DNA from: Pelodera strongyloides
Taxonomy: Eukaryota; Nematoda; Chromadorea; Rhabditida; Rhabditidae
DNA: 64,000 nucleotides
Direction: 5' to 3'
Assembly (NCBI GenBank): GCA_036852015.1
Contig: JAANDG010000038.1
Span: 248,001 to 312,000 of the forward strand
A program made the position numbers and the translations under genes. The notes under the pieces were generated by a model. The model did no database searches and was not told where the DNA came from. It was given only the letters and a program-made list of their open reading frames with translations. This document shows positions 24,022 to 37,600 of this stretch, piece after piece. Within the stretch, counting starts at the first letter, position 1, and each line of letters begins with the position of its first letter.

Positions 24022-24275
24022 TCTCCTAGGATGTTGTTCTGCGAATTCGCACCGGAAAAAAACCAAAAAGAATTATCTTGTTTGTGGATTTCTTGATCTG
24101 CGAATTCGCAGTATTTCTGGTGCGAATTCGCAGTGCAACATCCTAGGCGAGAGAGCAGGCACTGTGGAGAGGGTGAAGACCTATTTCGCACCGGGTATTT
24201 TGCCGGTGCGAATTTGGAAAGTTTGCTGTGCGAATTCGCACAGCCGACTTTTCCGGTGCGAAATCGCAATCCATT
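24022..24275. repeat. Cluster of GCGAATTCGCA palindromes in an inverted-repeat element
   Basis: The 11-bp palindrome TGCGAATTCGCA occurs four times, with near variants (GGTGCGAAT, TGCGAAATCGCA) between. Arms of about 30 bp containing CCTAGGATGTTG and its complement (24022-24054 against 24119-24153) bound the first half. The second half has its own nested inverted repeats. No coding role is seen. It is probably a foldback element of unknown class. Confidence 0.7.
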
Positions 24276-27200
24276 AACAGAGTAGGCGGACAAAATCCTG
24301 TTCGATAGTGCTGTTAGTGGGAATCATGGTTTTTTTCCATCACAGTTTTTCTAGTTTGTATACTGAAATTGTAGAGACGTTCTTATACACGGACAAGTAA
24401 TGGTCCTTGATCCTTTATGCGTGCATGCATAATAATTTGCATGATGCTGCATGTCTGTCTCTCTGCATTTCAGTCTATCAGTCGGTCGTTCGGGAATACA
24501 CACACCACCGACTCGACTGCACACTGCACTCTCAGTCTCCAATCGAAAGGAGAAAGAAAACGTTGTGGTGCGGCATACGAGGGTAGAAAGTGGAGATAGG
24601 AAGTATGAAACCCGGAGACACAGAGACATCATTGTGTGTTGTTGCATCACGAGTTTCACACAACGGGATGGATCTATGCATGCCGATGCTGCCAGGAGCT
24701 AAGGACATTTGAAATGGAAAGGAAATTGATGTGACTAGTGGAAGTACAGTAACTCAGTGATTTAGGGGGATGGATAATTACTACCGTAAACAAGGGTACC
24801 ATACTCTTCAAGAAAATCTTCGTATTGGATTGGTTAGTGGGCTATCACAGTTTTTATTTAGGCAAGCAGTTCGCGTTTTTAAATTACTTATACTTATCGC
24901 CATGAACACAATGGAGCACCGTTGTTCATTTACTTGGCTAAGTAAGTGAGCAGTGTATGATAAAGGCGAACCAAGTGAACACCGCTGGTTACTTCCGTAT
25001 TATTTTGAATGCTCACTCTGAAGAATGAGTATTTTTGAGATGAGGACTGGCTTCCTGGTTCTTTTAAGGGAGCTAACTGATACACTGATTAGATATGAAC
25101 TAAATTAGATGGGAGTTATTCATTTTCATGTAATTTTACTATATAGTTTACTATACAGAAGGTTAGAATTGTCTTTTTCTAAGTGTTTGTGAGGAAATAA
25201 ATAAATATTAAAACAAATATTAAATCACTATCGAAGTTTCTTAGACTGGAGACAAAACAGCTGATTTGGACTGAGGGGAGCCGGGACGTCCAAATGAAAA
25301 GGGGTAGAGCAATCAATAGAGAGCACCCTTGTGACTGGTCGAACATAGAGGGAAGTGAGATAATAAGACACGAGAACACTGTCCCAGCGACTTAGAGAAC
25401 GAAGAGACGACTGAGTTTATCGGAAGAGAGACATTCGTCTGTGTGTCACTCTTAGAGAGGACAGAGGCAAGGCCGCGGAAATATTGGAGATCACTAAAGA
25501 ATGGAAATGCGAAAATAGAGAGAGGTTCTAGGAAAGCGAATTTCCTCTCTCACTTTAAAGTTTGCTCTGTGCGTGGCTGAGATGAATAGAGGAGACAGGA
25601 GGGTCTGAACCATTGATTTCTACCTTCTTGAACACCATATGAAGATTGTGTTTTGCTTTTGAGCTAGTCGCGATACTGAGATCATAATAGATCAGAAGAG
25701 ACGTTCAAATTTATCCGTGTGGAAGACGTGGGGTTTCGATCGAGGAAAGTTCCATGATTTACTTTGAAAATGAACAATCTAATTGTAAGGCAGCTTGAAT
25801 TCATAAATGATCAGATGATCCATATGTTATAGGTATATGGACCGTGTTTGTTGACGCGGAAAGTTATCGTTACAGCTTACGATTATACACGGCCGTGGAG
25901 AAGTGTATGGTCACTCGAGTCGAATAAGAACACGGGATCACGAGTCGCGGCCGTTAGCACCACCGATCTGTGCGTATCATGTGGCCATATCTCTATTACG
26001 AGTTTGGGAGAAGAGGCCACCGAAGGGACGGACAGGGCGAGTGAGCGATAGACTGCGTGGCGGCAGCAAAAACAAACGTTTCTGTGGGCAAGGCACACAA
26101 GATAAGAAGGGAACGGTGCGGGATCAGAGAATCAGGGAGCCAAGCTATTGAGGGGTATTTTTCGTACTTTACCTTATGAATCGCAAACAAACCATAGCAT
26201 ACGCACACACACATAGGGTATGTCAGGTTTTGTTAAAGAAATTGAAGGACATTGATTTTGTTGGTGATAAGCAGGAATTAATGATGTGCTCTGTTTAGCT
26301 GTGTGGACTGGAAAAAAGGGTGTGAACATATTTTGGCGGTGCATGTACAAGGACATGGGTCGGGGAGCGCTACCACTGTATCGGTGATCTCCGCTACGAA
26401 CGGTGCAGATAATATGGGAATCGGCATTCGGCATGACTGCTGGTACTGCGGGGTATTGGAATTGGGAGATGGTACCTACTGCGATACGCACGCGATCGAA
26501 TGGCCAACAATATATGTACAGATACCATTGAAGATTGAAAGAATAAAAACGTAAATTAGCGATGCGACTCTGTTCTGTGCACATGATCTAATTAATGCGT
26601 TACGAAGGATGACTGATACTGAGAATGAGCTAGTGAACACTAGCCACGGACAGCCAGGGTTCTGCGTTCTGCACTGCTTATATTGGAAAAGGAAAGTATG
26701 AAGGGATGCTTGAAAACCGGGAGAGTTTAGGAGAACAGAACTTGTCAGGAGATTTGTCACGTAAGTCACGTGCACACCACGAGAAAGATGAGAAAAGGTT
26801 TAAAATGGTGGTCTTACTGAACTTGGAGACCATTTAGGATTAGGCTTTGTGATGAATAATGAAGTAACAATTGTAACAAGACTGGACGATTGGATGAACT
26901 TTTCTTATTTTCAAGGGACACCGGGGCATGTAACATTGAGCAACAGTTTGCTACACACTGCACAACCATTTCTCGATTAGCTATGTAATTTAGGTAGGAG
27001 TCAAACTAAGTGTGAGCATAGTTATTCTTTGTGCAAGTGAATATTATCGGAGTTTTCCTCGCCCTCTCCCCTCTCAATACTTTTTGTCATCTTGTGTTAT
27101 TCAGCAAACCGAACTGGTTCGATATTGGAAGTGAAAACTTTGTATAGAAAATACGTGTCAGTAAAAGAGGTTGAACATACGACGAATGGGGTTCATTGCT

Positions 27201-27841
27201 ATTTACTGTTTATTTGAAAAACTTTATTGTAAGTTCGTAAATTAATATTATTCAATGAGAATGTGAAATGCGACCTTATTATGGCAATGTATTGGCAATT
27301 TTTGCCTGAATTTGGTATCTGACGTCTATGACTCGGACTGGGAATTAGCCAGCTAGCAGCTCGATAATAGTGGGAGATCTGGGATATAAGTTTGACATAT
27401 ACTTGGCAATAAACTTTCAAATCGTAACACAAGAAACTCACAACATAAATAACGACGATTGAACCTCCCAGAAAAGTAAATCGATTATTCGATGAATAAC
27501 AAAAAGAATAATACAAAATTATGCTTCAATGGGCTATTAAATGAAAAACATGTTAGATTATTTAAGGCATTATGTTGAGGACGACGTGGTAATTGTGCAT
27601 ATTACAGTCAGCATATGTGGCTGCTCTGTATATCATTCCCGAGGGGTTTAGACGCTAGACTATGAATACAGAATACAGCCTGTGGGTTAACAGGAAGTTA
27701 GATAGAATAAAACGGGATTCAGTAAATGGCTATTGATAAAGGGGTGCACACTGAGGAGTCACATTGAGGAGCAGTATGACATGTTTGTGAACTGTATGCT
27801 GGATTAGACAACCGCATACTCGTGTACTACTAGCAAACTTG

Positions 27842-27904
27842 TGCGTCCCATAACCGTTTATGCCGGAAGTGCACAATCCGTAACCGCTTATGCCGGAAGT
27901 GCAC
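27842..27904. repeat. Two-copy direct repeat, 31 bp
   Basis: The unit, roughly TAACCG-TTATGCCGGAAGTG plus CACA, occurs twice head to tail with three differences. It lies about 100 bp downstream of the ric-3 stop codon, so it may fall in the 3' untranslated region. Confidence 0.7.
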
Positions 27905-28002
27905 AGTAATGGAACACAGTCAAGTACGATTCAGTTCTTCAGCATACATTTCACGAAAAACATGTCATCCCCCCTGAAAATGGTATTTTAATGAGTGGGC
28001 AT

Positions 28003-31000
28003 CTATTCTCGTCGGATCCTTCGGCGAGTCTTCGCCTCGGCCTCTTTCTTCTTTGGAATCACACTTTCTTTGACGATGTTGTCGACGTATTCCTTCACGT
28101 GTTTCTTTTTCGGCCTTCGCTCACTGAAGTGAATTGCACGTTATTTTATGATACCTTTTAACTTTTCAGTATGTGTAACTTGCGCTTCTAAGCTAATATA
28201 TGTGCGTGTGTTGTGTTTGTGTGTGTATGTATATGTGTATGTGTGTGTCTGGATGTGATACCAAGAGACAACGTCTGACTTTTTGTACGTGGTTGCAAAG
28301 AAAGTGTCTTGCCTTATTTTCTCCTCCTCTTCGGATTTGCTGTCCTCAGAGTCAGGCGAGCTCATTTTCTCGCTGTCACTGGTTTCTGAGGCCGACTCGG
28401 AGGAGCTGCTATGTGATCGACGGCCCTTCTTGCCGTGCTTTACAGCATCGTACTCATCGGAGAGCACCTAAAATGACCTTTTGTTTTTGCTCAAATGACT
28501 GGTTTGTGTTCTAAGGTTAAATGTGCAGCTACCGAACTTTGCATTTGTTATTACTGTAACCACGTGTATCACACCTTGAAATCGGCGAGAGCTTGTTCTA
28601 GATCGCTCAAGTAACGTTCTCCTTGCTTTGTTTTTAGTGGATCTACATCTTCGATCTCTGGGTTTGCTGGTTTTGATGTACTGGGCTGAAACATTGAATT
28701 TTTTAATACACAGTCTAAGGAATGCTCATAATCATGAAGTCAGACATTTTCATGAAGAAAAGCAGCTCAGACGTCAATTCGAGCTAGGTTCGTATATTAC
28801 TAGATTGCTGCCAGCTACCTGTTGTTCCTCTTCAGCATCAACATCGGCATTCTGGATCTCATCGTCGTCGTGTACTTCTTCTACTTTTCCTGCTTCTTGT
28901 TCTTGTTGGTTGTCAGCACTGTCGGCAAGCGAAAGACCTTCAGCCTGAAGTATTGATCTGTTTCGTTGACCATTGAGTCATTCGACATCAGGCACTTGTG
29001 TGTTAGTTTTTACTCTTTCCTTGCTTACCTGGACCTTTTCAAGCTGTTCGAGTATTCTGGCCATGGCCTCTTCTGTTTGACGAAGTCGTTCTTGAAGGCC
29101 GTGCATTTTCTTTTTCTTATCCCCTAAATGGAGGAATTGCGTTACGGGTATTACTTGGTGCTTGCAGCGATCTTTACGCTTGAATTGTCCCGTTGGTTTG
29201 AATAAGGCGGGTCGAAGTTATTACAAAAAGGAAGTGAAGTGAGGAAATGTACTAGCGCTTTTACACTCATAATCTGATAAATTGTTGGCAGAACATTGCA
29301 GTGTGGCTGTCAAAAATCAAATTCAATTAGTCTTGTCAACTACAGTACCACTACCGCTGTGTCTTCCCCGCTTGTATCCTCCCATCAGCTCTTCCTCTTC
29401 TTCAGAACTCTCGATGTCATAGCGAGAGCGCTTCTTTTTCTTGTTCTTTGACTGAAAACAATTAATCATACGATTATTTATTATGATTACCCGAAGGCCG
29501 TTCGTCGTAGAAACTAATTATATAGTTGTAAAAGACTGTCTAAAAATTGTGTGCTTGGAACTTGGTTTTCCGATTGAATTCGAATTCAGACCTTGAATAG
29601 AGTGTAAAGCAAGAAGACGACCACGCCAACAGTATATACTGGGAGCATCCATGTGGACATTCCACCGCGGCCGCCGCCTAAAAAGAAACAATTCTTCTTG
29701 GTTCAGAAGTTTGATGTTTGAGATTCTTCAAGAAGTTGATGCTAAGAGGTTCCCAACGGTAGAATTGCATTGTCACCACTGCGTTAAAATCTATCCATTT
29801 TTGGATGATTTGGGATGCCTACCCGTAGAAGTTGTCAAGGGTAGGGTTGTGATGTCATATGTTTTGGTCACTTTCTCGTTACTCTCAAAAAGTTGGCACT
29901 TAAGTAGTATGGCACTACGTATGCTGCTTTAAAACTACCTTGCGCTTGTGTTGTTTCTGCTTGTGACTGTGCCATTCTCATAGCTGGATGCACATCAGAA
30001 CGGGGCCCAGGGCGGGAACCCATGCCGTGGTGCATCGGTGGTCTAAAAAGGAAGAGGAGACTAAAATTTTCAACGTAGTCTTTATATCGTTAAAGGAATA
30101 TTTTTGATTCTTGTATTTTAACCTCAAGATGAAACCGTGCAGCACAATCTAACACCAACTGCAACATGATAACGTTTACAGTAACAATAGAACTATAGAA
30201 CAGCTATAACTTGTATTCTTGTATAACAATAAATACTTGGTGTCCTACATAACATAAATCACATGCATAATGAAATGACAGGTGCTAGAAACTCTTTGCG
30301 GTCAACCTCATATCCTACGTAAAGTGGGTCATAAGGCATAAGGTACCTTTGTTGCGTGGGTTTGGGCTGTTCTTGACGTCCACCAAAGAAACTCATTAAT
30401 AGTGGATGGAATACGGTAGGGTAGAGCATTGCAAAGCATATCACCACTACTGCGACAACCTAGAAAGGGTTCCTTTAAAGCGATGAAACGGTCGGTTTTT
30501 GAAATTGCGTTCGCATGCAAATGAATATGATACATGCTACTTTGCTAATTAACATAACTGAAACCCAAGGTCGCATAGGTATGCATACATACACGGTAAA
30601 ACAGCGTCCAAAATACGTTCCAATAACCGGTTGTTATATTGCTTTAAGTTTATTAGCGTGAAAAAGAGTTTGAAATTGTAACATTATACAAATCAAAGTG
30701 TTTATAAGTAGGGTGACCAAGGCGGCTTACCCATATGAATGTCTGATATGTTTTTTGGTAGATTCTAGGCATTGGTAGGTTTTGGTGAGTTAAACTAAGG
30801 AAGTATTTGAACGTAGGTGGATAAAGGAACGCCTTGTCCGAGCGAATGCATTTTTGATCGAAAAAAGGACCATTATTGCGTTCCTCTTGGATAATGGTGG
30901 TTGCGGGTCATTTTTTCACATCGTGAATATGCAAATTTCATTGGTTGACTGCGTCTCGCTGCGTGAGATCCATGTCGCTTGTGGTTAGAATTCGTAAGGG

Positions 31001-31279
31001 AAGCTAATCTAGTTGTATATTGGCATTGAAGACAATAGGACTTTCACAATTTGGTTCAGTTCAGAGGGCAGAATTTAGTTTCATTGCGACATAAAAGCAG
31101 TTGGCAATTGACGACGCCGATGGAAAACTATAATGTGAGGCGCTTTCTCGAAGAGTATGAAACATATTGAAATTTACCATGCCAAGTTTCCAATTGCTTA
31201 AACCGGCATCGTCTTCCTCAGTAGAAGAGTCTGATGAACGTCTCTTGCGTTTCTTGTGACCACGTTTATCAGAACCCAT
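28003..31279 (-). CDS. ric-3: RIC-3, chaperone for nicotinic acetylcholine receptors
   Basis: RIC-3 is an ER membrane protein needed for folding and assembly of nicotinic receptors. Exons on the minus strand, 5' to 3': 31279-31178, 30459-30347, 30042-29939, 29677-29592, 29451-29355, 29123-29029, 28944-28819, 28685-28575, 28467-28313, 28123-28003, 369 residues (C. elegans about 378). Order: acidic/basic N-terminus; GLSNWKLGMV leading into membrane segment 1 (about 34-50); the family motif LYPTVFHPLL; a proline-rich linker; membrane segment 2 (about 116-134); a lysine-rich stretch; a coiled coil around 176-199; then long acidic, serine-rich and final basic regions. An acceptor (TATTTTAG) lies 8 nt before the start codon, suggesting trans-splicing. 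The last intron best fits a GC-AG pair. Intron 1 contains a MITE that ends 15 bp before exon 2. Confidence 0.95.
30475..30647. mobile_element. TTAAAGCGG-family MITE inside ric-3 intron 1
   Basis: The left end is TTAAAGCGATGAAACGGTCGG. The right end, AACCGGTTGTTATATTGCTTTAA, is its imperfect complement. The interior has CGCATGCAAATGAATATG. On the coding (minus) strand, only 15 bp separate the element's end from the first base of exon 2. The branch-point region of that intron is therefore probably transposon-derived. Confidence 0.85.
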
Positions 31280-34200
31280 GTTATATTCTAAAATATACCT
31301 CCGCGATAACAAGTATTAAGACAAATGTGATAAAGAAAACTTGTGGTAATTAATATTTCTCACAATGACAATATAATAAAAATAAATCATACAATAAAAA
31401 TAAAAAGATGCACAACTAATATTAAGGGAAAAAGCTTGAAGAAAGAGTGTGTAAAGTCGATATAAACTTTATACATTCTGAGTTTTAAGTGAGTCACTTA
31501 ATTTAATGGTCGATTGTCCAGGGAAATTGCGCGCTTTATTATTAATCGTATTTTCTAGGGGAATTGTTACAGTATGATATATATTCGATGAAACCCATGA
31601 AACATGCAACAGTAACATGTAAGTCAACATTCTAAATTCTATTGTTTTGCACGTATAGGGAATTCAAAATACAGTAACATGACAATTTAATGCAATTACA
31701 AGTATGTAGTGTTACATTAGCCGTCTAAAAGAAACTGAATATCAGGTGGCTTGATTTTGGAGGATAAGTAAACAAATGATAATCCAGGGCGAACCTTTAG
31801 GGGAAACAATAAGAGGACCACAATCACAAATGATGTACGTACAGGTTTTGCGACTTAGCGAAGAATTTTTAGCAAACTAAATTAATTTATAAAGAATATG
31901 AGGTTCGAGAAACTTCAGAAGCTTGCTTGGGTTGATCGGAATAAAGCTGTTCGTCTGTCCCTAATATATTGGACACAACTGCTAGTTGTCTTGGGGAATC
32001 GATAGAGGGCACCCGGACGCGGGACTTTGGTCCTCTCTCTCACTATAAAGCTTGGGGACCCCGCCCTGGAGAATAAAAGTGGCCCAGATACCCACTCTAG
32101 CATGAGGAATTTGCACTTTTCACAATTGTTGAGGATGTTTCTCCGTGTGACTGTTTTACTTTACAGTAGTTCTTCCCAATATTTCTTGTAGTGAAGTGGG
32201 GGGGGGGGATTGGCCTTAATATTGAATATTTGAAATTGTGAACTGAACCGTTTAAGATGGGTAAGTAAATTGTAGAGATAGGAGAGTAATCATTGAACGA
32301 ATTTCCTTCTTGATCCAAGAAACCCGGGCGAGGCTATTTTATGGTTACAGTAAATTGGCTTACCCAACCCAATGTACTTTTTGTTACAGTAGTTGTAGTA
32401 ATTAAGTAATGTGTGCGATTGTATTCGTGTAGGTATTAGGCCAGGAATGAATAAGTTCTCAAGTCACGGTAGTAATGTCCATTTATGTGATTGTGCGTGA
32501 CCTTCAACGTGTGCAGGTGTGATGAGTATTGATAGAAAATGGTCAGCAAATGGATCCTTGATAAAAAAAACTGTGTTCAGCTCTAGTTGCCCATTTTGTA
32601 CGTGGTTTTGACGTTTGACTCCAGGAAGAAGTTCCTAAAATTAGTGCGGATAATTTTTCGTGTTCGCGAGTCCTCGTGGTTGCCTTCTTCTGATATTCTG
32701 CTGATTCTTGGATAGATAATTTGTGGACACATTTGACAATTAAGTAACTAGCTGATATCCTAATATCAATGTTCAATATGTAACAATGTAGCAATGGGAA
32801 GGATTGATTGACTAGCAATTTAGTATTTTAGGAAGGTGCAGTTCCTTATACTAGCACCTTGTTCCTGCATTCTATATTCGCTTACACTTAATTGATGGTG
32901 ACTTGGTGACACAAGATCCTACATTTCTAAAAGAATTTTTGACCGGGATCTCGTGCCTACGTTAACTTACGTGAGTTATTCAATAACAATAACGTTTTGG
33001 ACTGAAATGTGAAGCTGAATGAAAAGAAAGCATATTTTTTTGCCGTTTGAACGCGTCTTCTTTGAAATTCCGTTTTCCCCTGCTCAAGCACAATGTTTTG
33101 CTTTATTAGTGAGCCGTCTAAACTGTTGCCATTTGTATTTTTGTGGTCTCTATATGTGTACTCTCGCATTCACTTTCTTTCTCCGTATCTCTATGTCATG
33201 TGTGTGTGTCTCTGTACACCTTTGCATGCACGTTGCACATCGATCGGGGCCCTCATTTTTGTGGGGTTCTCACGTTCTCGCCTTTTTTTTTAGTATTTTT
33301 TGCTAGTAATTGTTTATTTTTGTCAACTATATGGAAAAGTCCCCCGGGTGCCTAACCCCTATATATGATGTTTAATAGGCTTCTTTGTATGCTTGTCACC
33401 TGTGGCATATTTTTTGCGGATTTATGCAGTTGGCAATATTCCATGGGTTCAACATATACGTTTTTGATGTTATTTTGGTGTTAATCTTTCCAAACCATTA
33501 TTTGTTCAGTACCTGTACCAGTATCAAGTGTGTGTGCCCTTGTTACTGGCCGTTAGCCAGTATGTCTACTAGGTACTATGCGCCATCATTTGCTCATTTT
33601 CGCGGGAGTTGGCGAATTTGTGGGAGGACTTTAAATTTTTATTTGTTTTGCTCTATCTCGCCTTCGGACTCATCTTTCTTCCTATTTGATGTATGAATCT
33701 CTTACACTCACACACTTTTTTGTTGTTGCATTTTCCCTCTCTTTCTGATGTTTGTCTCTTCGGGACTGGGCTGTCTATGAGACATTTCAAATTGGTCTTG
33801 ATGTCAGCTGATTCAAGTTGTTTGAAAGGGTTTAGCTTTCTAAATTCTCCCAAAAATCAGGCATACAGCGGGATAGTATTCGTTTAGAGGCGTTTTTTTT
33901 ATCTAAAAGTAATGGGTGACGGTTTTAGTACTAGCCCGCTGTTTTGCACTGTTATGTATGCGTAGCGTATTAGGAGTTTGCTTTTTTAGTAGGTTAGGAG
34001 TTTAAAATGGTTTACTTTGCTGTTTACTTGTTTGAAGACATTGATTTATCTATGTTTGCGTATTGATTGAGTGCGTACGTTGAATGTGGTGTTAGTCTTC
34101 AGTGCCCTTGTTTGTGTGTGTCCAGTTAAACGTTTTTAGTTTTTATGTGGAGTATGTTCTACGAAGATTTCCATACTTTATGAACAAGTCCCCAACCTTG

Positions 34201-34638
34201 CAAGAAATCGTTTTGTATTGCCTAGAGTCTTGATTGGTTGTGACTTTGACTGAATGTCGTTTTAGTCTTAGTGCCCTGCTAAACCTTCTTCTCTCCTTGC
34301 CTAATCATCCGAAAGTGGCCCATCGGAGGGCCAATCACTGCCCGAAGAGGGCCCTGGATTTTTGTTTAAGAAAGTCACTTTTCTCGACTTCCTGTTCTTA
34401 TTGACTCTTATTTTTCTTTCTAAGGGAACTGTTCTGAGATTTTGTGCTCTTGTCACTTCATGTTCACTTGTTCACTATGCTCATGTGAATTTGTGAATTT
34501 CTACCAGATGTACTCTCTGCTGGTGACTTCGCCAGTGTTCGTAGACAGCAGAGTGAGCGTAGATAGAGTAGCGATGTGACACTTTTTTACCCATCTTTGA
34601 TGACTATTGACGTGATATAATTGCTAATTGTCTTCAGA
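31280..34638. other. Divergent intergenic region between ric-3 and the CDP-DAG synthase gene
   Basis: The two genes are transcribed away from each other, so both promoters should lie in these 3.4 kb. I see no TATA box, repeat family or exon that I can defend. The stretch contains simple AT-rich sequence and some pyrimidine-rich blocks near 33050-33300. Confidence 0.6.
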
Positions 34639-37600
34639 ATGGATGACCCGTCGTCCGCTTCGCCTTCAGAAGACGTGGGAGGAAGTGGACTGAGACATCG
34701 ACCACAGTCGCTGGCTGATGAATTGAGTGAAGCGAAACCAGTGAGGCAGAGGAAACATGGTGGGTGGTATGCTAATTAAGAAAGTAGGAGCTCTTCAAGA
34801 GCAGTCTCTACCAAGCCTTCAGTTTCGATGTCGGCCATACGATCTGCTGGGTGCAGAGGCGCAGAGGTATATATTCTTCATTGAAGGGCCTAAAAATGGG
34901 ATTTTTTGTTAACTAATAGCTCGAAACAATTGTTGACCTACAGTATAGTGTATTGGAAGCTGTGGTAATAGATTTTGATATCGTGGCCAAAACTGGATAC
35001 CTAATGGCTACAACGGATATATTTTATAGAAAATTAATTTGAAGTTGTTCTGTGATGATGATGATGTATTTTCAGTGGATCCGCGTGCCACTTCGGACGA
35101 GAGTGATCTGGATCAGCTTCTCGGAGACGAAGACAGGTACTGTAGTTTTCTGTTTGTGTTTAAAAAATTTTCTTTCTGTTTGTGTTTAGACCTAAAAAGA
35201 TTTTTTTCTTGCCGCTAGCTACTATGGAACCAATTCTGAGAAATGTGGAAGAAAACTCGCGTACGCATTTGATTTCCAAGTTTAGCGATGAGTCAGTATT
35301 TGTATGTTTTAATCACTTGTTATGTAAGTTCAAACAAAAAACCAATTATAATTGGTGATGACGAGCACAAAAGAAGAACATGGAAGAAAACTCGCATACG
35401 CATTTGATTTCCACAATTCGTGTTTATCTTTTCCAAGTTTAGCGATGCGCAATCGCCATCAAAGCCGAAAGACGATGTGTAAGTTTGACAGTAGTTGTTG
35501 TTGGTGTCGGTGTTTTAGTTTACTTTTTATTTTGTGTGTGTTTTGGGTCATTCCGTGGTTTTTACCGCAGCCGTTAGACCATGGTTATTTTTTTTGTTTT
35601 CCTTTCAGAGTGAGCAAGCTGACCAAGGCTCTACCGCAGGGTTCGGACAAGATGGGCGCGTTAATTGACCCGCTTCTCGAGCAATTGCCGCCCAGGTTTG
35701 TAAGTTGGGATATTTCAGGGGAGGGGATAGTGTAGTTAGTGTGTATTACTGCATTTGTGGGGACACTGTAAAATCAGTGGTGTTGATTTATATCGTTGTT
35801 AGTTGTTATGTTGTACGTAGTAAGGGAATGCAACCAATCGCTGATCGTAATAATTAATAATAATCTTAGAAAACATACAGTTACAGTTTCTTGGTATCCT
35901 CTTTGGAAAACAGACATGATTAACTGTAGTCAGTCGAAATACTGTGTAAGAGCTATCGAACTAGCAATCGCTATAAATATTGTGTTAGCAACTACATTAC
36001 TGTGAAGCATAAATAAATATGATGTTTTAGGTATATGACAGTTTTGCTTGGATGTTTGAGCTTATTTCAGATGGCGAAACTGGGTGGTGCGTGGAATTTT
36101 CACCATTGTCATGGTCTCGTTCTTTACGTTTATTGTGTCAAAAGGACCAATGTGGCTGATGTTGTTGGTGAGTGTTTTTAGTACTCTATTACTGAAAGTT
36201 CTGAGACTTAAAGAGTATCGCAAATGGTTTGTGAAGCGCCGGAATTGCATAGTGGCAGAATATTTGCATCTAATAAGATTGAGTATCAGGGGTATAGTTT
36301 GGTGCGTTGAAACACGCACGAACCACCTCCGGGTTGGTTTTGCCCACCTCCGAAAGCAATTAGAATTTATATGTTTGTCTGAAACATGGTGTTTTATTAA
36401 AAACGGTCTATCACTAAGCTAAGGAAACCACCTCCATTTACGCACGGAATTTATACCCTGATGTATCATGACTAGCAGCGCAGCAGATACTGTCTATGTC
36501 TAACCACATGCCATACCGATGTAACGTTTGCTTTGGGAGATTTTTTTTCATATACAGATTTTCACATCTCGTATATTTCATTCATGATTGTTCCTTTCAG
36601 GTATTTGCCATTCAATTCAAGTGCTTCCAAGAGATCATCTCCATTGGTCTGGCCGTGTACCGTCTCTACGACTTTCCTTGGTTCCGAGCCTTGTCTTGGT
36701 AAGTAGATGTTTGTAGGACTTGAGTTTGTTTTGCTTTACGCTTTATTTAGAGTTGTTCTTGTTATCGATTGTGAGACGTAACAGTTATCGTTACTTTGTT
36801 TTCGTTTGTAGTAGTTAGTTTTCTGTACCCGTTGGACTTTCATAACCTTACACTAACTATGATGTAAGATGTACTAGGGAATGTTTGTTTAGGAGAGTGC
36901 TAAGTGATGTTCCGGATGACATTGAGCGAAAGATTGGGAGTAAAGTTAAATAATTATTTAGGTATTTCCTATTCGCGTCCAATTATTTCTTCTTTGGAGA
37001 AAACTTGATCGACTACTGGGCGATTCTATTGAGAAAAGATGTAAGATTTTCTTTGGTCACATTTTAATGGAATGGTCTGTCGCGTCGAAATGTTTCCCAG
37101 AGATACTATGAACGTTTTGCTGCGCGAGGGTTTCAATTATATATAAGCACATGCATTTTGTATTTATAAACTGAATTTTCATTGCACATAGACAACGTTG
37201 TTTGAATCTGTGTTCAAAACAAATTTGATAAACTCGCACAGAAGTGAAATGTTTCTGTTATTTTACGTAACGTTCACCATTTTCTTGAGTAGTATTGAAG
37301 TTGTGTGGTCCTAGTCGAGTGAAATTCGGATTTTAACACTTTGTTGGAGTTTAACTAACGTTTGTTTTGTTTCAGAACTTCCTAACTTTCTTGGTCGCCT
37401 ACCATCGTATGATCTCGTTTGCACTCTATTGTCTGGGATTTGTATGGTTCGTACTCTCACTCAAGAAGGGATATTACATGCGGCAGTTTAGTCTGGTAAG
37501 TATTCTAATTTAGATAGTTATTCTGCAGCCCTCAAGGTGGATCTATGGGTACTAAAGGTTATGTAAGGGTAGATCGAGCGGAACTAGGTTCTTTTGTTGC

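Larger units (their letters stand above)
21863..28002. other. 6.1-kb intergenic region between ubc-8 and ric-3
   Basis: It must hold the ubc-8 promoter and the ric-3 3' flank. Contents seen: a possible orphan exon (22321-22383), a palindrome cluster (24022-24275) and a 31-bp direct repeat (27842-27904). There are several open frames of 60-136 codons on both strands. None of them has recognisable motifs, codon bias or splice partners. Confidence 0.6.

Noticed and set aside
24022..24275. Repeats considered as a CRISPR-like array
   Set aside because: Spacing is irregular, the units are palindromes in inverted arrangement, and the DNA is from an animal genome.
25848..26584. Cluster of 67-136 codon frames on both strands between ubc-8 and ric-3
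   Set aside because: Higher GC makes stops rarer; no domain motif, codon bias or splice partners were found.
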